DNA of 64,000 nt from JAJDYQ01 sp942491945 (GTDB taxonomy: Bacteria > Pseudomonadota > Gammaproteobacteria > JAJDYQ01), in contig CALODD010000116.1 in NCBI GenBank assembly GCA_942491945.1, positions 1 through 64,000 of the forward strand, given 5' to 3'. This document shows positions 45,430 to 54,348 of this stretch, piece by piece (position 1 is the first letter of the stretch; each line of letters opens with the position of its first letter). The translations under genes and the position numbers were made by a program. Under the pieces are notes generated by a model, which did not search any database, was not told the origin of the DNA, and saw only the letters and a program-made list of their open reading frames with translations.

Positions 45430-46983
45430 ATGACTAATCCTATTATTGCAGACAACAAACCCGTTAAAGTGACCCTTACAAAAGGGCAGGAATACTATTT
45501 TTGCACATGCGGTCGATCTGAAAATCAGCCGTTTTGCGATGGTTCACATGTTGGGACACCATTTAAACCAAAGGTTATTGTTGCAGAAGAAGATGGTGAC
45601 GCATATTTATGCGCATGCAAGCATAGTGGTAACAGGCCGTTTTGTGACGGAACGCATCAAAAGTTTAGTGATGACCAGGTAGGCAAAGAAGGACCGGGCC
45701 TGGAAGCAGAGAAAACAGGCCCCCCTGTCGCGGTTGCCACACCTGAAGAGCCTACCGTAGAGTTTATTCATCAATTAGCGAAAGATGGTCTGAGGACATT
45801 TGGTCATCATGGACCAATGACCTCTATGGGCGTACCTCGTCACGAACTGCCTCATTGGGATGATCTGCAAATCATGGTGGCGCAGATGGCAACCAAGCCC
45901 TTGATGGAAGATCATGATGTGTCCGCTGAACTCGTTATTGGGCCCGAAGCCAGAAAACCTTTGACGTTAAAGATTCCCCTGTTTGTGTCCGATATGAGCT
46001 TTGGTGCTTTATCTGAAGAGGCTAAAGTCGCCCTGGCGCGTGGCGCCGAGCTTTCGGACACAGGTATTTGTTCAGGTGAAGGTGGTATGTTGCCTGAAGA
46101 ACAGGCAGAGAATTCGCGCTATTTTTACGAATTGGCGAGTGCGAAATTCGGTTACCGGGAAGAATTGCTGGAAATGGTCCAGGCTTTTCATTTCAAGGGC
46201 GGACAAGGCGCCAAAACGGGAACCGGAGGCCACCTTCCGGGCAACAAGAACAAAGGAAAAATATCGCAAGTCAGAAATATACCGGAAGGAAAGGCGGCAA
46301 TATCGCCACCCACATTCAAAGACCTTTCTACGGTTGCTGATTTCAAGCGATTTGCGGATCGTGTCAGAGAGATATCCGGAGGTATACCCGTGGGTTTCAA
46401 GCTCAGTGCAAATCATATTGAAAAAGACATTCAATTTGCGCTGGATGCTAGTGCAGACTACATCATACTCGATGGCCGGGGTGGCGGCACTGGCGCCGCA
46501 CCTGAGATATTCAGAAATCATATCAGTGTGCCGACTATTCCTGCCCTTGCAAGAGCGCGTCGATATTTAGATAACCAGGGAGCCAGTGGTCGCGTGACGT
46601 TAATCATAACTGGTGGATTACGTCTGCCGATTGACTTCGTTAAAGCCATGGCATTGGGTGCTGATGGCATTGCCCTTTCCAATAGCGCAATGCAGGCAAT
46701 CGGCTGTGTTGCCGCAAGAATCTGTAATACCAACAACTGTCCGGCAGGTATCGCTACCCAGAATGAGGAACTACGAAAGAAACTGAATATCGAGAAATCA
46801 GCATTACAATTGAATAACTTTTTTACAGCATCTGTAGAACTCATGCAGGTTATGGCACGAGCATGTGGCCATGATGCATTAAACCAATTCAATTATGATG
46901 ATCTTGCGACCTGGAATCGAGAAATGGCTTTGTTATCAGGTGTGCGGTATTCCGGTTTTGATGGTTCAATTAACGACCAATAA
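45430..46983 (+). CDS. Fusion of two CDGSH Fe-S domains with a glutamate-synthase FMN domain
   Basis: Protein of 517 residues. Residues 25-40 and 61-76 are two CDGSH zinc-finger-like 2Fe-2S motifs (CTCGRSENQPFCDGSH and CACKHSGNRPFCDGTH). Residues about 100-510 are the FMN-binding synthase domain of glutamate synthase, with SDMSFGALSEEAK, AFHFKGGQGAKTGTGG, LDGRGGGTGAAPE and the Cys motif CNTNNCPAGIATQ. There is no amidotransferase domain, so it is not a complete GOGAT. It may be an FMN/Fe-S oxidoreductase fed by electrons through the CDGSH part. Cassette-type position. Confidence 0.88.
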   Translation: MTNPIIADNKPVKVTLTKGQEYYFCTCGRSENQPFCDGSHVGTPFKPKVIVAEEDGDAYLCACKHSGNRPFCDGTHQKFSDDQVGKEGPGLEAEKTGPPVAVATPEEPTVEFIHQLAKDGLRTFGHHGPMTSMGVPRHELPHWDDLQIMVAQMATKPLMEDHDVSAELVIGPEARKPLTLKIPLFVSDMSFGALSEEAKVALARGAELSDTGICSGEGGMLPEEQAENSRYFYELASAKFGYREELLEMVQAFHFKGGQGAKTGTGGHLPGNKNKGKISQVRNIPEGKAAISPPTFKDLSTVADFKRFADRVREISGGIPVGFKLSANHIEKDIQFALDASADYIILDGRGGGTGAAPEIFRNHISVPTIPALARARRYLDNQGASGRVTLIITGGLRLPIDFVKAMALGADGIALSNSAMQAIGCVAARICNTNNCPAGIATQNEELRKKLNIEKSALQLNNFFTASVELMQVMARACGHDALNQFNYDDLATWNREMALLSGVRYSGFDGSINDQ

Positions 46984-47051
46984 GAGAAGGCAGCTGGTTC
47001 GTGTGATAACTCCGCTACGCTTATTTTCGCCTCACCGCGTACTCGTTATTT
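46977..47051 (+). other. attC-like site 18 (weak)
   Basis: A GTTATTT core at 47045 and partial internal pairing (TAACTCCGCTACGCTTATTTTC) follow the glutamate-synthase-like gene; the left box is degenerate. Confidence 0.35.
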
Positions 47052-47099
47052 GTCTAGACGCACGTTTATCATAAATAAGAGTAATTAAGGTCTATCTAT

Positions 47100-47405
47100 A
47101 TGAGCCTTAACGAAAAGACTGACCAGATGGACTGGAAGGATGAGTCTGGCTAGATGCTTATATCTATTGTTTCAGGTCTTTTACTTTCATATTTGTATAT
47201 TTATTACCAGAGATTTCCAGATGCAGATAATTTAACTATTGTTGTAATCTGCTGTGTAGCATTCTATGTGTTCAGTATCATATTAAGAATACAAAATCAT
47301 AGAGGGAAAGCAATAACAGGTAAACCTGGGTTTAATGAAAAAGCATTAAAGTATTTTTTTCCGGTACCAGGTTTTGTAATAGGTATAGCACTTTTATTAT
47401 TATAG
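47100..47405 (+). pseudogene. Three-helix membrane protein, copy 2, with an amber stop
   Basis: Paralogue of 34617-34922 along the whole length (MSLNEKTDQMDWKDE ... RIQNHRGKAITGKPGFNEKA). The codon aligned to Trp in copy 1 is TAG here (in GGCTAGATG), a one-base change from TGG. A downstream ATG at 47154 could still restart translation and give an 83-residue product without the soluble N-terminus. Confidence 0.75.
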
Positions 47406-47584
47406 ATTTTTTGAACAATGCAGAATAAACATATAAAAAAGAGAATTAAACTGAACATATGTCATTGGGAAAAATGTCAACAGTGAAATTATCACAGGTG
47501 ATTATGTCTTTAGATTTCGATGATAAAAATTAGAAAAATGCACGGTATTTTGGATTCACTATTTTCCATAAGTTGGTATACAAG

Positions 47585-48073
47585 ATGAGAACAGCAAAAC
47601 CGCATACGCGATTGAGAAGATTTATCAGGGATGTCGTTGCCCATACGCCATTTGCTAAAATGGTAGTTCTATTGACCGTATTGTGGTTAATATTTTCCGC
47701 TGGTGTATACCTGGCAGAACGGAGTACTGTTGGCGCGTCAATTAATACGTATGGAGAAGCACTGTATTGGGGGGTGGCTGCATTTTCTACTGCAGGAATC
47801 GCAGATGCGCCGGTGTCTGGTACTGCTCAGTTAGTTGGTGGCCTATGGATAGTAATTGGTTCAGTGCTGTTCTTCGGAACAATCGTAGCAACTGTTACGA
47901 CCTATTTTATGAGGCCTATGCAGCGTCCCCATAAGAAGATAATCGATACGATAGAGTATAACCTTGAGCAATTAAATGATCTGTCACTAGAAGAGCTTGA
48001 TTTGTTGAGGGAAACAGTTGACACACTGATCGTTCATGTCGAACGCTTAAAGGAAAAACAATCAAAGGGATAG
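47585..48073 (+). CDS. Two-helix ion-channel-like protein with altered filter
   Basis: Protein of 162 residues with the topology of a 2-TM potassium channel pore module: helix at 24-44, pore loop at 57-75, helix at 81-107, then a cytoplasmic helical tail (LEQLNDLSLEELDLLRETVD). The loop ALYWGVAAFSTAGIADAP aligns with the pore helix and filter, but the TVGYG signature is replaced by STAGIAD (68-74), so K+ selectivity is doubtful. ATG at 47585 is preferred over a TTG at 47573. Confidence 0.7.
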   Translation: MRTAKPHTRLRRFIRDVVAHTPFAKMVVLLTVLWLIFSAGVYLAERSTVGASINTYGEALYWGVAAFSTAGIADAPVSGTAQLVGGLWIVIGSVLFFGTIVATVTTYFMRPMQRPHKKIIDTIEYNLEQLNDLSLEELDLLRETVDTLIVHVERLKEKQSKG

Positions 48074-48078
48074 TCGAA

Positions 48079-48154
48079 ATCAAACAATGGCTTAGAGAAG
48101 GGCTGGCTTTTTCGCTGGCTCTTAAAAACCAAGCTCTGAAGCAATGCGTTAGCT
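48079..48154 (+). other. attC-like site 19
   Basis: ATCAAAC to GTTAGCT, 76 bp. GGGCTGGCTTTTTCGCTGGCTC and AAGCTCTGAAGC provide partial pairing. Confidence 0.5.
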
Positions 48155-48191
48155 CTGTAATGATGTTAATCAAATAAAAGGTGATTTAGTA

Positions 48192-48440
48192 GTGGAAAAT
48201 ATAATACAAATTCTGATTGAATAAACTACTCTTTGGATGCCGAGAAAAGGAGGTGCAGTATTCATCTTAATCGTATTTTTTATTATTTCAAAAGTAATTA
48301 AGCGTGCAATTATCGAGGGAGCTGAGCAGCTAAAACTTGATCGCAATCTCACTTCACTCTTAGCCCGCATAAGCAGTTTGACAGGAATAACAGTTCTCCA
48401 GCAGGAAGACAGTAAGAACCTGGTAGCAAAGGAAAAATAG
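48192..48440 (+). pseudogene. N-terminal fragment of an MscS-type mechanosensitive channel
   Basis: GTG frame ENIIQILIE, then an in-frame TAA at 48222, then ATLW-type sequence MPRKGGAVFILIVFFIISKV, and EGAEQLKLDRNLTSLLARISS. This matches the first helix and the linker of small MscS channels. The pore helix and beta domain are absent; the frame ends at 48440 in unrelated residues. A remnant. Confidence 0.55.
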
Positions 48441-48479
48441 CAAATAATCTAATCAACTTTGACTCTATTTAGATTGACC

Positions 48480-49343
48480 AAAAAGCGGCCGATGTCGGGG
48501 TTATATTGGTCATTGCAAAATTTTATACTCAGGTTTTATCACTATCGCATCTATTAATCGCGTTTGCACTTATTGTGTTTTTGGCGCCAGGCAATTACGC
48601 AAGCGGTATTTCTATATTATCGTTCGAATAACAACCTGGTGGATGATGCTTAAATCCGGTGTCCACCCTACGTTTGCCGGTGTCGCAATTGCTTTGACTA
48701 TACCAGCACGTCCAAAGTTGACATCGGAAAAACTAGCCATTAATGCGAAGACAATAATCAACTCAATACAGAAAAAGTCAGAACCTGTCGATGTTCTTGG
48801 CAGTCGTACGGGGACCATGAACAGGTGCTAGAGGTACGTGATTTTGCGGAACGTGCCGGTACACCACTGCGTCGCTGGGAGGATGCGCTGGAGTTACCCG
48901 TGGCTCTATTTATCTTACCCCTGTTTGTGCTGACCAATGCCGGCGTGCCCTTTAGCTTGTCCTCATTTATCGAAAGTCTTCAGCATCCGACCGGATTAGG
49001 CATTGTTACTGGACTCATCCTCGGGAAATTTATCGGCTTTTCCGGTGCGTGCTGGCTGGGTCTGCGCTACAAAATTGGCTGTATACCCGATGGTGTTAAT
49101 CTTAAACATGTCATTGAAGTCTTCCTCATAGCCGGAATTGGATTTACTATGTCCACATTTATTGCAACGATGGGATTTGGCTCACAACCAGTACATCTGC
49201 AAAGTGCAAAATCATCTATTCTGGTTGCTTCATTAATTTCTGCAATCCTCGGTGTGTTGTATATTCGATTTGTTGCTGCAAAGAAACAGATCATGTCACT
49301 CAATTCAACGCCAAAAGGCGGCGCGAATGAGTTTAATCGTTAG
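48480..49343 (+). pseudogene. nhaA: Na+/H+ antiporter NhaA, copy 2, 3' remnant
   Basis: Starts abruptly at ADVGVILVIAKFYTQ, inside the antiporter, and passes through several frames (LLIAFALIVFLA, then MMLKSGVHPTFAGVAIALTIP). It becomes intact from 48830 on: EVRDFAERAGTPLRRWEDALE, VALFILPLFVLTNAGVPF, IEVFLIAGIGFTMSTFIA and a C-terminus similar to copy 1 (SLNSTPKGGAN). The first half of the protein is missing. Its stop lies within a short attC-like site. Confidence 0.82.
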
Positions 49344-49345
49344 GA
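49302..49345 (+). other. attC-like site 20 (short)
   Basis: ATTCAAC to GTTAGGA, 44 bp, overlapping the nhaA stop. ACGCCAAAAGGCGGCG is the hairpin. The corresponding place after nhaA copy 1 (37655-37692) keeps only a degenerate form. Confidence 0.45.
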
Positions 49346-49351
49346 AAAATA

Positions 49352-49747
49352 ATGAATTTAAGCTTTAACTTAGAGGATGCAAGCCAAGTAACTATTGGTG
49401 CCTTTGCTTTAGCAGTTCCAATTTCGTTCTCTGAAGAGGCCTGGAAACTAGGCGAGACACTTCCTTTATCTAATCTACTAATGATATTTATTCTGTCTAT
49501 TTCATTCTTGGGCTTCTTCGCATATGAAAGTGTATTCCAAGGCAATATTAAACACAGGGTCCCCGTTTTCTTGTTGCGTATAGCTATTGCTTATACAATT
49601 ACAGCATTAGTCGTAGCGTTAGTATTGCTTTCTTTAAATAAATTCCCGTTATTTATAGACACAGCTATCGCATTTAAACGTTTAATAGTAATTACAATGC
49701 CTGCTTCTATGGGGGCTATCATTGTGGATAGCTTTGACAAAGAGTAA
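49352..49747 (+). CDS. DUF2391-like membrane protein
   Basis: Protein of 131 residues with four predicted helices (IGAFALAVPISFSEEAW, LLMIFILSISFLGFFAYES, FLLRIAIAYTITALVVALVL, LIVITMPASMGAIIV). The start SFNLEDASQVTIGAFALAVP and the first-helix Glu pair fit DUF2391-like membrane proteins. Function unknown. An IS-interrupted 5' copy lies at 40257. The ATG is 6 bp after an attC core, so it probably relies on read-through transcription. Confidence 0.65.
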   Translation: MNLSFNLEDASQVTIGAFALAVPISFSEEAWKLGETLPLSNLLMIFILSISFLGFFAYESVFQGNIKHRVPVFLLRIAIAYTITALVVALVLLSLNKFPLFIDTAIAFKRLIVITMPASMGAIIVDSFDKE

Positions 49748-49750
49748 ATC

Positions 49751-49876
49751 GCCTGACAACTTGTTCAAGTTGATTTCAAGCGCTATGCATTCGTAGTATG
49801 TCTCGGCTTTTGTGTTTACGGTGGTCATGTTACGCTTGGTGCAAAGCTTTTTTTACAACTTAACATTGCGTTAGTC
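49751..49876 (+). other. attC-like site 21 (long)
   Basis: GCCTGAC to GTTAGTC, 126 bp, the length of Vibrio-type repeats. The outer arms TGACAACTTGTTCAAGTTGA and TACAACTTAACATTGCG are partly complementary. Confidence 0.6.
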
Positions 49877-49906
49877 GAATCAAATATAAATTAACAGGAG
49901 AAAAAA

Positions 49907-50194
49907 ATGTCGAATGAAGGCTACCACGAGCCCATTGAAGAACTCACTGATGAAACACTGGATATGCATCGAGCGATAACTTCATTGATGGAGGAGTTAG
50001 AAGCAGTTGATTGGTATAACCAGCGAGTTGATGCGTGTAAGGACGACGAGTTGAGAGCAATACTTGCGCACAACCGAGATGAAGAAAAAGAGCATGCAGC
50101 AATGGTCCTGGAATGGATAAGAAGAAAAGATCCTGCTATGGATAAAGAACTAAAAGACTATCTATTTACCGAAAAACCAATTGCACATAAATAG
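49907..50194 (+). CDS. Encapsulin-type ferritin-like protein (EncFtn), copy 1
   Basis: Helical protein of 95 residues of the encapsulated-ferritin family, ferroxidases that assemble as decamers and usually sit inside encapsulin shells. The two-helix core carries MHRAITSLMEELEAVDWYNQR (first Glu) and HNRDEEKEHAAMVLEWIRRKD (Glu-x2-His ferroxidase ligands). The C-terminal tail YLFTEKPIAHK may be a shell-targeting or capping segment. GGAG precedes the ATG. No encapsulin shell gene is found in the window. A second copy is at 54349. Confidence 0.88.
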   Translation: MSNEGYHEPIEELTDETLDMHRAITSLMEELEAVDWYNQRVDACKDDELRAILAHNRDEEKEHAAMVLEWIRRKDPAMDKELKDYLFTEKPIAHK

Positions 50195-50326
50195 GCAAGC
50201 CAGACAAGGCAATTCAACCTCGACAACGCAAAAAGACTCGCCGCCGGTTACTGCACCATGTATATAGTAAACACCCAGACAAAAGGCCCGCCATTGACCG
50301 ACCTTTGTCAGACAACAAGTGAATTA

Positions 50327-50983
50327 CTATGCAGCGGCTGCTAATGCCTCTAATGCCTTGATGATCTCTACTGGCTCGCAGCGCTCGATGTAATTTTTAT
50401 TTATAAAGGCAAAGCTAATCGTGCCATCGCGGTCGATGACATATGCCGCCGGGATTGGTAACTCCCAGCTGTCATCACCATTGGCGGCCGGCACATCCAG
50501 GCCCCATTTGAGATACAGCGGCACCATGCTCGGGGGTACATCCATGACAATGCCATACTCACGCGCTACTTTGTTACCGACATCGCTTAACACATCAAAC
50601 GGCAATTGATGTTTTTCTTTGGTGCTCATTGAATTGTCCGGCAGTTCGGGAGAAATGCCAATAAGGTTGGCACCCAGTTCACGAATCCTCGGCAGCGCAT
50701 CGGCCAGCGCCTTGAATTCCAGATTGCAATACGGACACCAGCCACCGCGATAAAAACTGATTACTAACGGTCCGTCTTTTAATAACGCGGTTAACGATAA
50801 GTCACCCCCGGTGGCATTGGGCAGGGTAAAGTCCTTGGCCTGCTCACCGACGTTTAGTGCATTCTCGCCATAAGGGGTGTTTGTGATCACATCAAAGCCC
50901 TGCATAACGGCAGATTTGTCGGTCTCATCCAGGCCATTAATAAAGTTGTTGGTCAGTTCCTGGGTTTGTTCAGTTAAACTCAT
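50327..50983 (-). CDS. AhpC/TSA-family peroxiredoxin-like protein
   Basis: Thioredoxin-fold protein of 218 residues. The redox motif is GGWCPYCNLEF with Cys83 and Cys86. KDFTLPNATGGDLSLTALL and PAAYVIDRDGTISFAFIN are typical of alkyl-hydroperoxide-reductase-like proteins. It probably reduces organic peroxides or acts as an oxidoreductase. It is the last gene of a minus-strand group with a TetR regulator and an OYE reductase; the 147 bp gap suggests it could have its own promoter. Confidence 0.88.
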   Translation of the reverse strand: MSLTEQTQELTNNFINGLDETDKSAVMQGFDVITNTPYGENALNVGEQAKDFTLPNATGGDLSLTALLKDGPLVISFYRGGWCPYCNLEFKALADALPRIRELGANLIGISPELPDNSMSTKEKHQLPFDVLSDVGNKVAREYGIVMDVPPSMVPLYLKWGLDVPAANGDDSWELPIPAAYVIDRDGTISFAFINKNYIERCEPVEIIKALEALAAAA

Positions 50984-51130
50984 GGTTGTCTCCTGATGTT
51001 ATGATATGCGCTCAGTAAAATTCCTGTCACTCACACCTTATTTTTCCAGCCAACATCATGCGGTATAAAGTCAGCGGATTTTGCTTTAATGTCAGAAATT
51101 TTAGAAAAACGATGTACATGTTCTGTCTTA

Positions 51131-51712
51131 TTATGTGTGTTGGATTTGTTCAGCAAGCCAGTCATCCAGCTGTTTGACTTCCTGTTGAATGAAAGCTTTG
51201 TCTTGAAAAGCATTGGATAAGGTTGCAATGCCCTGACTGCGCGCCAGCAAATGCATGGCCAATGCTTCGGCCTGAGCTTCATCTTTACCGAGCAGTGTGA
51301 ATTGACCGGTTAACCAGTGACGAAATAGCGCAAATAACTTATTGGCTTCTTGCTTTGAGGCATGATTGAGTTTGGCCAGTTCTGTGCATAAGGTACCGAC
51401 TGGACAACCATAGCGTTGAATGTTCGACTGGTTGTCGTAAATCATATGAATAAAGCAGCGAATGTTCTCCACCGGTGTGTTGCCCTGCGTCTCCCAGGTT
51501 TGCAACATGTCGCCTGTTTTAGCGAGACGCTTATCGATTACCGCATCAAGAATGTCATCTTTCGTTTTGAAGTGATAATAAAAATTACCACGCGAGATCT
51601 GTACGGCATCAGCAATATCGGCAAACGAGGTATTCTCAAAGCCCTGCGTATAAAACAACGCATCAGCGGCTTCGACAATACGTTCGCGTGCCTGTTGTGC
51701 CTTCGGTCCCAT
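51131..51712 (-). CDS. TetR-family regulator, NemR-like
   Basis: Repressor of 193 residues. The N-terminal helix-turn-helix reads FENTSFADIADAVQISRGNFYYHFKTKDDIL. The ligand domain has Cys103 and Cys109 in YGCPVGTLCTEL, the place of the redox-sensing Cys of E. coli NemR, which responds to hypochlorite and electrophiles. It is 20 bp downstream of the OYE-like reductase and is likely to control it through the palindromes at 52871 and 52902. Confidence 0.86.
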   Translation of the reverse strand: MGPKAQQARERIVEAADALFYTQGFENTSFADIADAVQISRGNFYYHFKTKDDILDAVIDKRLAKTGDMLQTWETQGNTPVENIRCFIHMIYDNQSNIQRYGCPVGTLCTELAKLNHASKQEANKLFALFRHWLTGQFTLLGKDEAQAEALAMHLLARSQGIATLSNAFQDKAFIQQEVKQLDDWLAEQIQHT

Positions 51713-51732
51713 GGGTTATGCCTTTATGGGTT

Positions 51733-52827
51733 TCACGCCGTTTCGGTTTCCGGTTCTTCATAAACCGGATAATCGGTATAGCCATGCTCATCACCGCCAT
51801 AAAAGGTCTCCTGATCAGCCTCGTTTAATGGCAAGTTGTGGGCAAAGCGATGCACCAGGTCTGGATTGGCCAGGAACGGCACACCAAAAGACACCATATC
51901 GGCATCGCCGTTTTGCAATGCGTTTTTTGCACGCGCCAGGTCATAGCCGTTATTTGCCATGTATGGAGCATCGAAGCGATCGCGCAACGCGCGATAATCA
52001 ACACTGGCCGACTTCGTCATCATGTCGCCCTCGAGCACATGCAAATAGGCCAGGCCGCGTTGGTTAAGTTGATCAACAAAATAGCCAAAGTGCGCCTGCG
52101 GATCCGAATCGGACATCGAATTAAAACTGTTCTCTGGCGTAATTCGCACTCCGACATGATGCGCCGGCCACCGTTCGCACACCGCATCGAGTACTTCGTT
52201 TAATAAACGCATGCGATTTTCAACGCTACCACCGTATTGATCATCACGCTGATTGGAGCCATCACGTAAAAACTGATCAAGCAAATAACCATTTGCGGCA
52301 TGCACTTCAACACCATCGAAGCCGGCCCGGCTCGCCATCTCGGCAGCATGACGATATTGCGCGACAATGTCGGGTAACTCATCGGTGGCAAGAGCACGGG
52401 GCGTCACAAACGGTTGCAAGCCTTCATACGTAAATGCATCACCTTCCGGGGCAATGGCGGACGGCGCCACCGGCGTGGCGTTGTTCGGTAACAGGCTAGG
52501 GTGCGATATGCGCCCGCAATACCACAACTGAATAAAGATATGTCCACCTTCTTTATGCACCGCATCAGTGACGCGCCGCCAGCAGGTGACCTGTTCATCG
52601 GTATAAATGCCCGGCGTGGCTGGATAGCCGACACCGTCGGGTGATACCTGCGAGGCCTCGGTAATAATCAATCCGGCGCTGGCCCGCTGCGAATAATACT
52701 TTACCGCGATCGGTGGCGGGGCAAGTTGTTCATCGGCGCGATTACGCGTCATTGGCGCCATGACAATGCGGTTGGATAAAGTTAAATCGCCAATGGCGAT
52801 GGGGTCGTACAGGCTGGCATTACTCAT
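51733..52827 (-). CDS. Old yellow enzyme-family reductase, NemA-like
   Basis: FMN-dependent alkene reductase of 364 residues. SNRIVMAPMTRNRAD, the FMN-contacting GLIITEASQVSPDG, the catalytic His-x2-Asn in VEVHAANGYLLDQFLRDGSNQRDDQYGGS (split mid-motif) and SFGVPFLANPDLVHRF are all typical. Such enzymes reduce N-ethylmaleimide, quinones, nitro-compounds and other electrophiles. First gene of the minus-strand operon; promoter region contains two operator-like palindromes. Confidence 0.92.
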   Translation of the reverse strand: MSNASLYDPIAIGDLTLSNRIVMAPMTRNRADEQLAPPPIAVKYYSQRASAGLIITEASQVSPDGVGYPATPGIYTDEQVTCWRRVTDAVHKEGGHIFIQLWYCGRISHPSLLPNNATPVAPSAIAPEGDAFTYEGLQPFVTPRALATDELPDIVAQYRHAAEMASRAGFDGVEVHAANGYLLDQFLRDGSNQRDDQYGGSVENRMRLLNEVLDAVCERWPAHHVGVRITPENSFNSMSDSDPQAHFGYFVDQLNQRGLAYLHVLEGDMMTKSASVDYRALRDRFDAPYMANNGYDLARAKNALQNGDADMVSFGVPFLANPDLVHRFAHNLPLNEADQETFYGGDEHGYTDYPVYEEPETETA

Positions 52828-52870
52828 GATTTATACACTCCTGTGTGAATGCTTGAAATAAAAGGTTAAA

Positions 52871-52919
52871 TTAGGACGCTTATCCTAAAAATGACCAAAT
52901 AATAGGACGTATGCCCTAA
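52871..52919 (-). promoter_or_regulatory. Paired operator palindromes for the TetR regulator
   Basis: TTAGGA-CGCTTA-TCCTAA (52871-52888) is a perfect inverted repeat. ATAGGACGTATGCCCTAA (52902-52919) is a second, near-identical copy 31 bp away. Both lie just upstream of the OYE reductase start, where a TetR-family repressor would be expected to bind. Confidence 0.7.
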
Positions 52920-52920
52920 G

Positions 52921-53339
52921 ATATCAAGCCGGGAGAGAAGTTCAAAACTTGCAGCAGGCCAAACAACAGTTCGGCCTCAAGCAACACAAGAAACTAAATC
53001 GCCAGCAACGAGCTCAGCAAAGGCAGGGTAATCAGTTTTATATTGTGGGTCTTTTCTTTCATAATAGGCACTTCATGAGCAAGAAGTGCCAGCAGACAAC
53101 TATCCCCGAGTAATTAGTTTAAGTACTTAGCGCAGTGTGGATGGGTTATTGAGCAGATAAGTTAGCGATAAATAAAAAAATATGTATAAGACCTGCAACT
53201 AAAATTGGCGAATTGTTTGATAGAGTAGAGTCAGATATGGAGCCGATAATTGAAGTGTTATGAGTTTAATGGTTATTCGGTATCGGACGATCAAGGGTTC
53301 GATGACATCTATAGAAACGTATGAAAAGCGATACGCAAC
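52921..53339. other. Gene-free stretch with one hairpin
   Basis: No credible ORF in about 420 bp. GGCACTTC (53068) pairs with GAAGTGCC (53084) as a perfect 8-bp stem without T-tract. No attC core pair is found, so the left end of the next gene is not a cassette junction. Confidence 0.5.
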
Positions 53340-54313
53340 ATGAAAGCCTGGATTATTCGAAAAGCGGGTGGAGCCGAGCAATTTCAGCTTGAGGAGGTAG
53401 AAACGCCAAGCCCACGAGAGGGCTGGTCACTAATTCGAATTCGCGCATTTGGACTGAACCGATCAGAATGGTTCACTCGAATAGGAGATTCCCCTACCGT
53501 GCAGTTTCCACGGGTGCTTGGAATTGAATGCGTGGGAGAAATCGTGGACGCGGGGGGATTGGATTTGGATCCCGGCACCACTGTCGCTGCAATAATGGGC
53601 GGAATGGGCCGTCAATTTGATGGCTCCTATGCAGATACACTTTGGTTCCACATCAGTGTGTATTTTCAATTCGCACCAAATTGCCCTGGGAAAAGTTTGC
53701 CGCCCTTCCCGAGATGCTTCAAACCACTCACGGGTCGTTATATGCCGGACTCGAGATCGACCGAGCAAAATCTCTATTGATTCGGGGAGGTACGTCTTCG
53801 ATTGGAATGGCCGCCCTGGCCCTGGCCAAGTATGCCGGTTTGAAAGTTGTTACCACTACTCGCGGTCCGGGAAAAATTGATGAACTCAAAGCTGCAGGCG
53901 CAGACGAGGTCTGGATCGATAATGGCGAAATACACCAGCAAATCGAGGAACAACGTGGAGAGCCCTATGATCGAGTAATTGAGTTAATCGGTGCGAGCAC
54001 TTTGCTCGATTCGCTACGTTGTGTCGGACCTGGTGGTATCGTTTGTATGACGGGAATTCTTGGTGGAGAATGGGTCCTCAATGACTTCCATCCAATGGGG
54101 GATATACCTACTGCGGTCAAGCTGACTTCATATAGCGGTGAGGCGGCGGATCTGGCGCCCACGCAACTACAAGGTTATATCGGCCTCGTGGAAAATGGAG
54201 AACTAGAAGTTAAGACGGGCCCTGTTTTTGATTTTGAGGAGTTGGTAGGGGCTCATAAGCTAATGGATGCCAATCAGGCAGGAGGGAAGATAGTTATTCG
54301 CGGTAAAGAATGA
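53340..54313 (+). CDS. Zinc-independent quinone oxidoreductase-like MDR protein (one frameshift)
   Basis: Medium-chain dehydrogenase/reductase, NADPH:quinone reductase-like, about 324 residues. The N-terminal GroES-like domain (MKAWIIRKAGGAEQFQLEEV, FGLNRSEWFTR, LGIECVGEI) is in one frame. The cofactor domain (LLIRGGTSSIGMAALALAKY, VVTTTRGPGKIDELKAAGADE) is in another. A single missing base near 53635 (SYAD-TLVPHQ) joins them. It overlaps or abuts the second EncFtn gene, so they are probably co-transcribed. Confidence 0.82.
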
Positions 54314-54348
54314 ACACCCTATTACCAACACAAAATGAGGATAAATTA

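Noticed and set aside
53068..53091. GGCACTTC/GAAGTGCC hairpin as a Rho-independent terminator
   Set aside because: The stem is perfect but no T-tract follows on either strand.
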